This document shows positions 8,639 to 16,105 of a DNA stretch of 16,307 nucleotides, piece after piece. The DNA is from Dehalococcoidia bacterium UBA1151 (lineage in GTDB: Bacteria > Chloroflexota > Dehalococcoidia > Lucifugimonadales > Lucifugimonadaceae): NCBI GenBank assembly GCA_002311865.1, contig DBZV01000151.1, positions 8,309 to 24,615 on the forward strand. The letters are read 5' to 3'. The translations under genes were made by a program, and so were the position numbers. Positions within the stretch are counted from its first letter, which is position 1, and each line of letters opens with the position of its first letter. The notes below the pieces were generated by a model that saw nothing but the letters and a program-made list of their open reading frames with translations, was not told the origin of the DNA and made no database searches.

Positions 8639-9902
8639 GCTTCAGACTCGACATTGGCGTTCGCCTTGCAGCAAGCAGGGCGAGCGCGCCGAAGATGAAC
8701 ATTCCCACGATGATTCCGAAGGGAATCGTGTAGCTGCCGCGCTGGTCGAATATGTAGCCCGCAACAAGCGGCCCGGCAAGCTGCGGCATGATGCCAGCAA
8801 CGCTTACGAATCCCAAGATCGTGCCGAATGACCGGAGTCCGAATGCCTCGGCTACGGTAAGCGGTATTAGCGCGCCCATCCCACCGAAACCCAGTCCAAA
8901 TACCAGCACCGCGGCCCACACCGCCTGCGAGCCACCGGCAACAATGAAGAGAAACACACCAGTTGCCTGAATTAACAGGGTGAGAACGAAGGCGATTCGA
9001 GCAGTGATCTTTTCGCTCAAGAGTCCAAAGAAGAGCTTGCTGGTGAGCCCAAAAGCAGCCGTGACAGTTAGGGCCGCGGCGGCAGCTCCGTCTGAAAAAC
9101 CCTGGCTAGTCAGGTGGGGAATCATCTGGCTGAGGATTACTGAGTAAGTAAACGCGCCCGCGGTAATACCTACCGTGATCAGGTAGAACGACAACGAGTG
9201 CAGGGCCACTCGTCCTGACACACCCGGAATCTCCGTACTTGTGCTGGCTGAGCCATCTTCCGAGGCTTCTTCAACTGGACGTTCCCGAACGACGACCAAC
9301 ACCAACACGGCAAGTCCGGCAGAGATCAGTCCGAGAGACGCGAATCCCCATCTCCACCCGGATGTGGCGATAATCACTGCCGCAAGAGGAACAATTGTCA
9401 GGCCACCAAAGTTGTTGCCTGACGTCACAATCCCCATCATTCGACCTCGAGTTTTAGGGAACCACAGGCCTACGAGTCGCCCCGCTGGCATCACGGTTGC
9501 ACCAGGCATGCCGATATAAACAATTGCGCTGTACAGGTAGAACTGCCAGAGGTTATCGACACTGCTCCGGAGAAGGAACCCGAGCGCCATGATCAACAGA
9601 GAGATCACCATCACGGGGCGAGCGCCGAAGCGATCCATTATTCGACCAACAATTGGAGCCACCACACCCGACACGAAGCCAAGAGCTACGCCCCAGTTCA
9701 CTTGCGTCCGCGTCCACCCAAACTCCTCTTCAAGCGGCTCAACAAACGCACCGAAGGCGTAACCGGTCATCCCAACGCTAATTCCGGTGGACAAAAACGC
9801 CACCAGGGCCACGTTCCAGCCGTAGTAGATACCTGCGATTCGCCTGACCGCGTGAACCGGCGAAAGACTGGCAAATGTGACCCTGCTGCTCAAGTAGCTC
9901 AT
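8631..9902 (-). CDS. MFS transporter, monocarboxylate/OFA-like
   Basis: A 423-residue, strongly hydrophobic protein compatible with 12 membrane helices. The start of TM1 has the YYGWNVAL pattern seen in monocarboxylate and oxalate/formate-type MFS carriers, and motif A, GRIMDRFGAR, is at 86-95 between TM2 and TM3. A central cytoplasmic loop (RERPVEEASEDGSAS) separates the two six-helix halves. Such proteins are inner-membrane carriers, often proton-coupled, for organic acids; a sugar acid fits the neighbourhood but is inference. The reading frame stays open upstream to 10154, but that extra 84 codons is non-hydrophobic and would overlap the divergent propeller gene. ATG 9902, preceded by GAGG at short spacing, gives a normal MFS N-terminus. 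It ends within the last eight bases of the convergent TIM-barrel gene. Confidence 0.92.
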   Translation of the reverse strand: MSYLSSRVTFASLSPVHAVRRIAGIYYGWNVALVAFLSTGISVGMTGYAFGAFVEPLEEEFGWTRTQVNWGVALGFVSGVVAPIVGRIMDRFGARPVMVISLLIMALGFLLRSSVDNLWQFYLYSAIVYIGMPGATVMPAGRLVGLWFPKTRGRMMGIVTSGNNFGGLTIVPLAAVIIATSGWRWGFASLGLISAGLAVLVLVVVRERPVEEASEDGSASTSTEIPGVSGRVALHSLSFYLITVGITAGAFTYSVILSQMIPHLTSQGFSDGAAAAALTVTAAFGLTSKLFFGLLSEKITARIAFVLTLLIQATGVFLFIVAGGSQAVWAAVLVFGLGFGGMGALIPLTVAEAFGLRSFGTILGFVSVAGIMPQLAGPLVAGYIFDQRGSYTIPFGIIVGMFIFGALALLAARRTPMSSLKPT

Positions 9903-9981
9903 TACCTCATCTGTTGATCCCAAAAATTGAAGAGATAATGGGAACCGGTGAATGGTACGCCCGCACCGGGGTAAGGGCTTG

Positions 9982-9987
9982 TATACT
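9982..9987 (+). promoter_or_regulatory. Candidate -10 box of the propeller gene
   Basis: TATACT matches five of six consensus positions and lies about 50 bases before ATG 10039, in the 136-bp spacer between the divergent MFS and propeller genes. No -35 hexamer is evident. Confidence 0.35.
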
Positions 9988-10026
9988 CCGGCTCCCAGTC
10001 CCCAAAATAACTGAAAGCAAGTGCCC

Positions 10027-10030
10027 GGAG
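10027..10030 (+). promoter_or_regulatory. Ribosome binding site deciding the propeller start
   Basis: GGAG lies eight bases before ATG 10039. It would be inside the coding region if translation began at the upstream in-frame GTG 10021, so ATG 10039 is preferred. Confidence 0.6.
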
Positions 10031-10038
10031 TTCTCAAC

Positions 10039-10986
10039 ATGCCTGCAACGCCTACATCAGCAACCGTTTTCGAGCCCGCGATGGGTTGGCCCGCCGTGCC
10101 GCACGGCATGTCCTTCAAAGAGGCAACCTCGGTTGCGGTAGACGGCAATGACAATGTCTATGTGTTCAACCGTGGCCAGTACCCAATGATGGTCTTCAAC
10201 CAGGATGGCGCCTACCAGAGCACGTGGGGCGCAGGCGACTTCAATCGACCTCACGGCGCATATGTTGGCCCGGATGGCAATCTATTTTTAATTGACGATC
10301 TTGACCATTCCGTGAAGAAGATGACCACGGGCGGCGACCTTCTATACGTGCTTGGGACGGCCGGAGTAGCAGCAGAGTGGCAGCAGGGCGGCATCTTCAA
10401 CCGGCCTACCGATGCGTTTGTCTCCCCGATATCTGGCGATCTGTTCGTGACAGACGGTTACGGCAACTCACGGGTTCACCGTTTCACCGCTGAAGGCAAG
10501 CATGTTCTCTCCTGGGGCGAACCGGGCACGGGCCCCGGCCAATTCAGTCTTCCGCACAACCTCGTGGTTCTCGACGACGGCAGGGTAGTGGTCTGCGATC
10601 GTGAGAACTTCAGGCTTCAGGTCTTCTCGGAAGAGGGCGAATTTTTGCAACAGGTTCACGCTCACCGGCCGATGGCGATTGGCGTGGGTAAGGGAGAAGA
10701 CAAGGCAATTTACGTTGGAGAGGCCGGCGCGCCGCCGGTGCAGGATGGCGTTCCCGGCCTTGGGCTGCAGGTAAAAGTGCTTGACTACGACTTCAACGAT
10801 ATCGCCCGAATTGGGACGGGGGTGCGCAGTGAAAAACCTGATAGTTTCATCGCACCTCACGGCATCGCAATCGACTCGCAGGGCAGTGTCTACGTTGCTG
10901 AGGTGGCATACACCGCGTACGGATCACTCCAGGACCCACCGCGCGAGGTGATCAGTCTTCGCAAGTGGGTGCGCGCGTCCGGTTAG
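10039..10986 (+). CDS. Beta-propeller protein with NHL-like repeats
   Basis: The 315-residue protein is built of repeats of the NHL / six-bladed propeller type. Each unit has a pattern like RPHGAYVGPDGNLFLID (70-86), LPHNLVVLDDGRVVVCD (171-187) and APHGIAIDSQGSVYVAE (272-288), followed by a turn and a strand such as RVHRFTAEGKHVLSWG (145-160). Relatives include SMP-30-like lactonases, peptidyl-alpha-hydroxyglycine lyase and NHL scaffold proteins. No signal peptide or membrane segment is visible, so it is probably cytoplasmic, unlike many exported propellers. The recurring His at blade starts could bind metal. A lactonase role would suit a neighbouring uronate dehydrogenase-like enzyme, but that is inference and no catalytic set is proven. 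Its stop overlaps the convergent second MFS gene by four bases. Confidence 0.83.
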   Translation: MPATPTSATVFEPAMGWPAVPHGMSFKEATSVAVDGNDNVYVFNRGQYPMMVFNQDGAYQSTWGAGDFNRPHGAYVGPDGNLFLIDDLDHSVKKMTTGGDLLYVLGTAGVAAEWQQGGIFNRPTDAFVSPISGDLFVTDGYGNSRVHRFTAEGKHVLSWGEPGTGPGQFSLPHNLVVLDDGRVVVCDRENFRLQVFSEEGEFLQQVHAHRPMAIGVGKGEDKAIYVGEAGAPPVQDGVPGLGLQVKVLDYDFNDIARIGTGVRSEKPDSFIAPHGIAIDSQGSVYVAEVAYTAYGSLQDPPREVISLRKWVRASG

Positions 10987-12236
10987 CGCTTGCCGCCGGC
11001 CATTGCGGCGGCTTCGGGGAGGCGCCTCAGGTAGAGCATGGCAACTATGCCAATCGCGGGACCAATCGCGAGCATTGCAAACGCGGGACCCCAGCCCGAA
11101 GCGTCCACGATCACTGGCACAAGCCTGATCGTGATTGCCGTTAGGGCGAATCCGATGCCCGTTTGGAAGGTCAGCATTGTGCCGCGATACGCGGGGTCAC
11201 TTAGCTCAGTCATTGCGGTTGAAAACTGTGCTGAATCAGCAATCACAGCCGCTCCCCAGATGAGTGCGAGTATCACGATTAATACGGACAGTTCAGTTGG
11301 AATGAAACCAATAGATAACGCTAAACCACCTGAAATGCCCATCGCGCCTACAGTCACGTAGGCGCGGCCATAACGCTCCGCCAGCAGCCCCGCGCCGAAG
11401 CTCGCGATGGCACCCGCTGCGAAGACGGCGAACGCAAGCGCGCTGGCCAGTTCCAGCCGATCGCCGACCAGAGGCTTGCTGCCAACGACGGCCAGCAGGA
11501 ACGCCCCAATCCAGGCCCACATGGCGTACAGCTCCCACATGTGGCCCAGATAGCCAATCAAAGTCAGCCGCTGTGCGCGGTTGGTGAACAGGCGCAGCAT
11601 GTAGCGGGGCGCAAACGTCGCTCCCTTCACGTCGTGCGGGCCGTCGGAAACAAGCACCCACACCATCAGGCCGCCCAACAGCGACAGTATGGAACTGCCG
11701 ATTATGGTGGCTTCCCACTGGTCGCTGAAGAGCGATCGCAACAGGTGTGGCGACCCAGAGCCGATCGTGAGCGCTCCGATCATCGCACCAAGCGCGATGC
11801 CACGTCCCTTCACGAACCAGCCGGAGAGGATCTTCATTCCCGGCGGGTAGACGCCACCAAGGAACATTCCGGTGGCGAATCTGACGACGATAACAACTGC
11901 GAAATTGTCGATGGGAATCACCAGCAGGTTCATCACACCGGCTGCGATGGCGGCTACTCCGTAAAGACGGCGTGCAGGAATGAGGTCAGCGAGGTTTGTA
12001 ACCGCAATCAGCAGCGATCCAGCTACAAAGCCCATCTGGACCGCAATTGTCAGCCAGGCAATATCGCCAACACTGAATCCTTTCTCAGCCTCAAGCGCCG
12101 GCGCAATGGCGTTCGTGCTGAACCATACGGACAGCCCGAATACCGTGGAGACTGAGATGAGCAGTAACGCCCGATTCCTGGAACGGTCCTCGACCTCAGT
12201 CAACTGATCTGCCCGTGATTTTGTAGACGAATCCAT
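10983..12236 (-). CDS. MFS transporter (second)
   Basis: A 417-residue membrane protein with about 12 hydrophobic helices after a charged N-terminal tail of about 22 residues. A degenerate motif A, DLIPARR (84-90), and the stretch GGVYPPGMKILSGWF (127-141) are typical of a broad MFS branch with unassigned substrates. It is clearly different from the other MFS gene at 8631-9902. It follows the class III aminotransferase on the same strand with a gap of 39 bp, so co-transcription is likely and its cargo may be an amino compound or the product of that enzyme. There is no strong Shine-Dalgarno site before ATG 12236. The 3' end overlaps the convergent propeller gene by four bases. Confidence 0.91.
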   Translation of the reverse strand: MDSSTKSRADQLTEVEDRSRNRALLLISVSTVFGLSVWFSTNAIAPALEAEKGFSVGDIAWLTIAVQMGFVAGSLLIAVTNLADLIPARRLYGVAAIAAGVMNLLVIPIDNFAVVIVVRFATGMFLGGVYPPGMKILSGWFVKGRGIALGAMIGALTIGSGSPHLLRSLFSDQWEATIIGSSILSLLGGLMVWVLVSDGPHDVKGATFAPRYMLRLFTNRAQRLTLIGYLGHMWELYAMWAWIGAFLLAVVGSKPLVGDRLELASALAFAVFAAGAIASFGAGLLAERYGRAYVTVGAMGISGGLALSIGFIPTELSVLIVILALIWGAAVIADSAQFSTAMTELSDPAYRGTMLTFQTGIGFALTAITIRLVPVIVDASGWGPAFAMLAIGPAIGIVAMLYLRRLPEAAAMAGGKR

Positions 12237-12241
12237 AGATC

Positions 12242-12282
12242 ATAGGATGCAGAATCTTCTCGGATGATCGCTGTCCTATAGG
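12242..12282. other. Inverted repeat between aminotransferase and MFS genes
   Basis: ATAGGA (12242-12247) pairs with TCCTAT (12274-12279), and an overlapping palindrome CCTATAGG (12275-12282) covers the aminotransferase stop. No U-tract follows, so termination is doubtful; it may mark mRNA processing or be chance. Confidence 0.2.
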
Positions 12283-13733
12283 TGCATGTCAGAGAAGAGT
12301 TGTGTAAGTGACTCATCGATTCCGGTCACAATCTCGTCCACGTCACCGTTTTCGATTATCAGGGGTGGTCCCAACGTGATCGCACTCGCCGATGGTCGGA
12401 GGATCAGTCCGCGCGCTTCGAAGAGTTTGACCAGAGCAGCACTGACGCCATCTGAGATCTCATATCGCTCTTTTGTTTCCGGGTCCTTCACCAGATCAAT
12501 CCCCAGCAGGAGGCCAAGCCCGGAAACGTTGCCAATTATTTCGTGCTTATCCTTCAATTCGGTGAGTTGATCAAGGAAGTACGCGCCCACTACCCGGGCG
12601 TTTTCCACCATGTTTTCTCTCTCGATAATCTCAATATTCTTCAGCGCAGCCGCGGCGGCAACGGGATGGCCGGAGAACGTCAGAACGTGCTGGAAATATC
12701 GAGTATCAGTTCCCCCGGCGAAGGCGTTCGCGATATCTTCACGGGCAATGCTGGCGCCAATTGGCAGGTAGCTGGAGACGATTCCTTTTGCAACCGACAT
12801 GATGTCTGGCACAACGTCCCAGTGTTCCACCGCAAACATCTTTCCGGTACGGCCAAAGCCCGTGATCACTTCGTCAGCAATCAAGATCACCCCGTATTTG
12901 TTGCAGATCTCCCGAAGCCGCGGCCAGTACTCATCACCGGGAACCGCGACGGGTGCGGGAACTGATATCGGCTCTGCAATGACTGCTGCAACTGTGTCCG
13001 GTCCATGGAACTCAAGCAGCTTCTGAATCTGGTTGGCACAACGCTCGGCGCACTCATCCGAGGTCTCCCCGCCCATCTCACATCGATATGGGTATGGCTG
13101 CGGCGCGTAGACCATTCCGGGGTACGCAGGCTCGTAATCGGCACGCGTCGATGCCTGCGACGAGCCACCAAGCCACATCGTCAGTCCAAGCGCTCCGTGG
13201 TAGGAGTCCCGTCGACTGATCACTTTGTAGCGCCCAGAGTGGCCAGCTCTTCGGTAAAACGCCCGGGCAATCTTGATTGAAGTCTCATTGGACTCTGATC
13301 CACCACTGGTGAAAAACGACCGGTTTAAGTCACCCGGCGTCATCTCCGCAAGTTTCGCAGCCAGTTGGGCCGTCGGTTCGGATGCGGTGCCATGTGGGAA
13401 GTAGTGCAGCTTCCGCATCTGTTCTGCGGCGGCGTCTGCAATCTCTACCTGGCCGTAGCCAGAATGCACAGACATGTAACCGCCGTTTACATCAAGCCAG
13501 CTCTTTCCTTCAGCGTCGATGATTCGCGCACCTTTGCCAGAAACGGGAACAATGGGATCTTCTTCTGCCAACTCCTCCCACCCGCGATTGTGCATCCACA
13601 GGTTCTCAACGATTGCTTTGCGGGTTGCCTGAACTGACCTGCCGGGAGTCTTGGTTGCCACTGGGTATGCTCGATTGCTTGCTAATTGCCTAATGCGTGC
13701 GGCGATCTTGAGAGATGAAACGTTCCCGGTCAA
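12276..13733 (-). CDS. Class III PLP-dependent aminotransferase
   Basis: The fold-type I aminotransferase motifs are all present: SGGSES (143-148) for the PLP phosphate, SYHG (177-180), DEVITGFGRTG (287-297) with Asp287 contacting the pyridine nitrogen, and the Schiff-base Lys316 in MSVAKG. This subgroup includes omega-amino acid:pyruvate, taurine:pyruvate and beta-alanine aminotransferases; the substrate is not determined here. The 485-residue frame starts at a TTG, so the true start is uncertain. GTG 13661 would place the N-terminus close to that of relatives, and ATG 13595 is a shorter option; none has a strong ribosome site. Downstream on the same strand lies an MFS gene, suggesting an uptake and transamination operon. 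Upstream are the dyads at 13752-13813. Confidence 0.93.
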   Translation of the reverse strand: MTGNVSSLKIAARIRQLASNRAYPVATKTPGRSVQATRKAIVENLWMHNRGWEELAEEDPIVPVSGKGARIIDAEGKSWLDVNGGYMSVHSGYGQVEIADAAAEQMRKLHYFPHGTASEPTAQLAAKLAEMTPGDLNRSFFTSGGSESNETSIKIARAFYRRAGHSGRYKVISRRDSYHGALGLTMWLGGSSQASTRADYEPAYPGMVYAPQPYPYRCEMGGETSDECAERCANQIQKLLEFHGPDTVAAVIAEPISVPAPVAVPGDEYWPRLREICNKYGVILIADEVITGFGRTGKMFAVEHWDVVPDIMSVAKGIVSSYLPIGASIAREDIANAFAGGTDTRYFQHVLTFSGHPVAAAAALKNIEIIERENMVENARVVGAYFLDQLTELKDKHEIIGNVSGLGLLLGIDLVKDPETKERYEISDGVSAALVKLFEARGLILRPSASAITLGPPLIIENGDVDEIVTGIDESLTQLFSDMHL

Positions 13734-13751
13734 GTTCCAGTTGATCTACTG

Positions 13752-13769
13752 TTGGTCACTATCGACCAA
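13752..13769. promoter_or_regulatory. Operator-like dyad upstream of the aminotransferase
   Basis: TTGGTC (13752-13757), six bases, then GACCAA (13764-13769) is a perfect six-base dyad ending 19 bases before the TTG start of the aminotransferase. The TTGGT/ACCAA half-sites recall GntR/FadR-type operators such as those used by uronate regulators, but the spacing is longer than theirs. Regulator identity is inference. Confidence 0.4.
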
Positions 13770-13787
13770 ACAACCCCTTTGCGCAAT

Positions 13788-13813
13788 TGGTAGTAAACCC
13801 CCACGCACTACCA
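13788..13813. promoter_or_regulatory. Second dyad in the divergent region
   Basis: TGGTAG (13788-13793) and CTACCA (13808-13813) are inverted with a 14-base spacer, 18 bases from the dyad at 13752-13769 and sharing its TGGT/ACCA core. Two neighbouring sites with related cores are more suggestive than one. Confidence 0.3.
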
Positions 13814-14064
13814 GAAAACGGCCTATCTGATTCCGATACGAAACCCTCTAAGGTTTTAGCTGGCCCGAAATTCCTTTCTGTCCGCGATCACGGGGATGTT
13901 ATGGATCAGTCGATAGTAAGAGCCGTCCTCGCACCAACCAAACTGGCCTGGAAAAGTCAGGATGGGCGCGAACTAGACGGGCCATATGGCATCAACGAGT
14001 GCGCGATGACAACCGAGATCACATTCAACGGACAGCTCGAAGGTAGAGCATTCTCCAGTACGGG

Positions 14065-14096
14065 TATAAAGTTCCGCTCAGCAATTATTTGAGCGG
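14065..14096 (+). promoter_or_regulatory. Candidate -10 box and 5' hairpin before the mannonate dehydratase array
   Basis: TATAAA (14065-14070) is a five-of-six -10 match. Directly after it, CCGCTCA (14074-14080) pairs with TGAGCGG (14090-14096) across a nine-base AT-rich loop. If the box is real, transcription begins near the hairpin, placing it at the 5' end of the message or acting as an operator. There is no U-tract, so it is not a clear terminator. Confidence 0.35.
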
Positions 14097-14145
14097 CGCG
14101 ATGCATAGTCGGCCCTATTGTGGGCAACGCCCCGGGAGAATCTAA

Positions 14146-15114
14146 ATGAGAGCAGGTTTCGGACAGTTCAAAACCGCCACCACTGAGTATATTGAATTCG
14201 CCGCCCAGTTCGGAGCCACAGACATCCTTCTGAACACTCCAGACCTGCCTGGTAAAGGTGGCCGCTGGGAGTTGCGTGATCTGGTGAAGCTGCGACTTTC
14301 GATCGAGCAGTGGGGCATGAAACTCTCTGCACTGGAAAACGTCCCAACCGACTTCTACGAAGACATCATGCTCAATGGTCCGAACCGTGACCAGCAGATC
14401 GAGAACATGATCTACACAATCCGAAACATTGCTCGCGCAGGCATTCCGATATTCGGCTACAACTGGATGCCGTCGCACGTCTGGCGAACGCCGCCAGAGG
14501 TGATTCGCGGGGGCGCGATTGCAACGGCGTTCGATTACGAGTGGTCGAAGCGGTTGCCGCTCACGCATGGCCGGGAGTACTCGGAAGCGGAGATGTGGGA
14601 GAACCTTGAGTACTGGATCAAGATCATCACGCCCATCGCAGAGGAAGAGGGCATCCGGCTGGGCATCCACCCATGCGACCCGCCAGTCGAGAAGCTCGGC
14701 GGCATTCCGCAGCTCTTCCGCTCGTTCGATTCCTACAAGCGCCTCACCGAGATAGTTGACTCACCATCAAACGCAATCGAGTTCTGCCAGGGCACATTCT
14801 CAGAGATGGCTGATTCTGCCGGCGAGGGCATCTATCGGACTATCGAATATTTCGTTGAGCGCAAGAAGATTCTCTATGTCCACTTCCGCAACGTGAGTGG
14901 AACTGTGCCAAAGTTCCGCGAGGAGTTCGTGAATACAGGCTACGTGGACATGTACAAAGCGATGCAGATCTATAACAAGCACGATTTCGATGGCTTCTTC
15001 ATCGACGACCACGTGCCGCACACGCATCAAGATACGCAGTGGGGCCACCGTGGCCGTGCGTTCGCAAATGGCTACATACAGGCGCTGATTGAAGCTATAC
15101 AGAAGGGCGGATAG
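14146..15114 (+). CDS. Mannonate dehydratase-family protein, copy 1
   Basis: The 322-residue protein belongs to the UxuA family, Mn-dependent TIM-barrel enzymes that convert D-mannonate to 2-keto-3-deoxygluconate. Expected metal ligands can be placed at His175 (IHPCDPP), Cys214 (FCQGTF), His246 (VHFRNV) and Asp288 (DDHVP). Family features around them, such as GIPQL followed by SPSNAIEFCQG, agree. Departures from the classical enzyme include Cys in place of the first Asp of HPDDPP, DDHVP where RPDHG is usual, and a C-terminal WGHRGRAFANGYIQAL segment. At 322 residues it is shorter than the E. coli enzyme (394). Substrate may therefore differ. GGAG (14135-14138) is seven bases before the ATG and fixes the start. 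It is the first gene of a tandem set, six bases ahead of copy 2. Confidence 0.88.
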   Translation: MRAGFGQFKTATTEYIEFAAQFGATDILLNTPDLPGKGGRWELRDLVKLRLSIEQWGMKLSALENVPTDFYEDIMLNGPNRDQQIENMIYTIRNIARAGIPIFGYNWMPSHVWRTPPEVIRGGAIATAFDYEWSKRLPLTHGREYSEAEMWENLEYWIKIITPIAEEEGIRLGIHPCDPPVEKLGGIPQLFRSFDSYKRLTEIVDSPSNAIEFCQGTFSEMADSAGEGIYRTIEYFVERKKILYVHFRNVSGTVPKFREEFVNTGYVDMYKAMQIYNKHDFDGFFIDDHVPHTHQDTQWGHRGRAFANGYIQALIEAIQKGG

Positions 15115-15120
15115 GGGAGC

Positions 15121-16101
15121 ATGCGAGTAGGTTTTGGACTAGTCAGAACGGCAACGCCGGAGTATCTGAGATTCGCCGCTCAGTTCGGCGCGACGGACAT
15201 CAGTATCAATCTCAATCGAGCCGATCTTCCGTCCGCAGGCGGAAGGTGGGAGCTTCAAGAACTCGTCAAATTACGGCAGTCAGTCGAAATGTTTGGCCTA
15301 AAGCTCTCTGCGCTGGAAAACGTGCCGACTGACTTCTACGACCACATCATGCTCGGGGGCCCCAGGCGCGACGAACAGATCGAAAATATGATCTACACGG
15401 TCCGCAACATTGCGCGGGCCGGGATACCGATCTTTGGCTACAACTGGATGCCAACGAATTCGTGGCGCACGCCATCAAAGCAGATTCGCGCCGGTGCTGA
15501 AGCTACGGCATTCGACTATGAGATCGCGCAGGAATCGCCGCTGACTCACGACCGTGAGTACACGGAAGAGGAGATGTGGGACAACCTGGAGTACTGGATC
15601 AAGATCATCACGCCCGTCGCAGAAGAAGAAGGCATTCGGCTGGGCATCCATCCATGCGACCCCCCGGTGGAGAAATTGGGCGGCATTCCGCAGCTGCTGC
15701 GCTCATTCGACGCCTACAAGCGTCTGACCGAGATTGTGGATTCGCCAAACAACGCAATCGAGTTCTGTCAGGGAACATTTTCTGAGATGGCAGACGCTGC
15801 CGATGGCGGTATCTACGACATGATTCGGTACTTCGGCGAGCGCAAAAAGATTCTCTATGTCCACTTCAGGAACGTGTCGAACTCGGTTCCGAAGTTTCAC
15901 GAGGAGTTCATCAATACTGGACATGTGGACATGTGGAAAGCGATGGCCATCTACCAGGAGGTCGGCTTCGATGGATTCTTCATCGACGATCACGTGCCAC
16001 ACACCCATGGTGACACCGATTGGGGCCACCGCGGTCGCGCATTCGCAAACGGATACATTCAGGCGCTGATCGAAGCCGTGCAGAAACAGGCGGTGAGGTG
16101 A
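15121..16101 (+). CDS. Mannonate dehydratase-family protein, copy 2
   Basis: This 326-residue paralog of the preceding gene is about three quarters identical by eye. It has a two-residue insertion near residue 31 and the same ligand set: His177 (IHPCDPP), Cys216 (FCQGTF), His248 (VHFRNV), Asp290 (DDHVP). Differences concentrate near residues 29-40, 111-145 and 223-240, which could line the substrate pocket. A 27-bp stretch is identical in DNA between the copies (14608-14634 and 15589-15615). The GGGGAG before the ATG overlaps the stop of copy 1 and leaves only one base of spacing, so translation probably relies on coupling with copy 1. The start is set by homology with the MRxGFG N-terminus of the other copies. 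Copy 3 follows after four bases. Confidence 0.88.
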   Translation: MRVGFGLVRTATPEYLRFAAQFGATDISINLNRADLPSAGGRWELQELVKLRQSVEMFGLKLSALENVPTDFYDHIMLGGPRRDEQIENMIYTVRNIARAGIPIFGYNWMPTNSWRTPSKQIRAGAEATAFDYEIAQESPLTHDREYTEEEMWDNLEYWIKIITPVAEEEGIRLGIHPCDPPVEKLGGIPQLLRSFDAYKRLTEIVDSPNNAIEFCQGTFSEMADAADGGIYDMIRYFGERKKILYVHFRNVSNSVPKFHEEFINTGHVDMWKAMAIYQEVGFDGFFIDDHVPHTHGDTDWGHRGRAFANGYIQALIEAVQKQAVR

Positions 16102-16105
16102 CGGT

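Larger units (their letters stand above)
13734..14145. other. 412-bp divergent intergenic region
   Basis: This spacer separates the minus-strand aminotransferase from the plus-strand mannonate dehydratase genes. It holds several inverted repeats listed separately, a short one with AAACC (13841-13845) and GGTTT (13852-13856), and candidate promoter elements. A plus-strand open frame runs to a stop at 14092, with a TTG at 13787 and an ATG at 13901 (63 codons) preceded by GGGG at five bases. Its product resembles nothing I know and its third-position base use is mixed, so I do not call it a gene. Confidence 0.5.

Noticed and set aside
8286..8831. 181-codon plus-strand open frame across the TIM-barrel/MFS junction
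   Set aside because: It is out of frame with the TIM-barrel gene and antisense to MFS, with an Arg/Thr/Ser-rich composition typical of a shadow frame.
9903..10154. N-terminal extension of the first MFS gene up to 10154
   Set aside because: It is non-hydrophobic, lacks a ribosome site and overlaps the divergent propeller gene; ATG 9902 gives a standard MFS start.
11541..12155. 204-codon plus-strand open frame
   Set aside because: It is antisense to the second MFS gene and gives a polar, motif-free protein.
13787..14092. Small plus-strand open frame (101 codons from TTG, or 63 from ATG 13901)
   Set aside because: No recognisable domain, mixed third-position bias, overlap with inverted repeats; kept only as a note in the intergenic entry.
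13957..14670. 237-codon minus-strand open frame
   Set aside because: It runs antisense to mannonate dehydratase copy 1, whose motifs are unambiguous; similar antisense frames recur under copy 2, as expected from shared codon structure.
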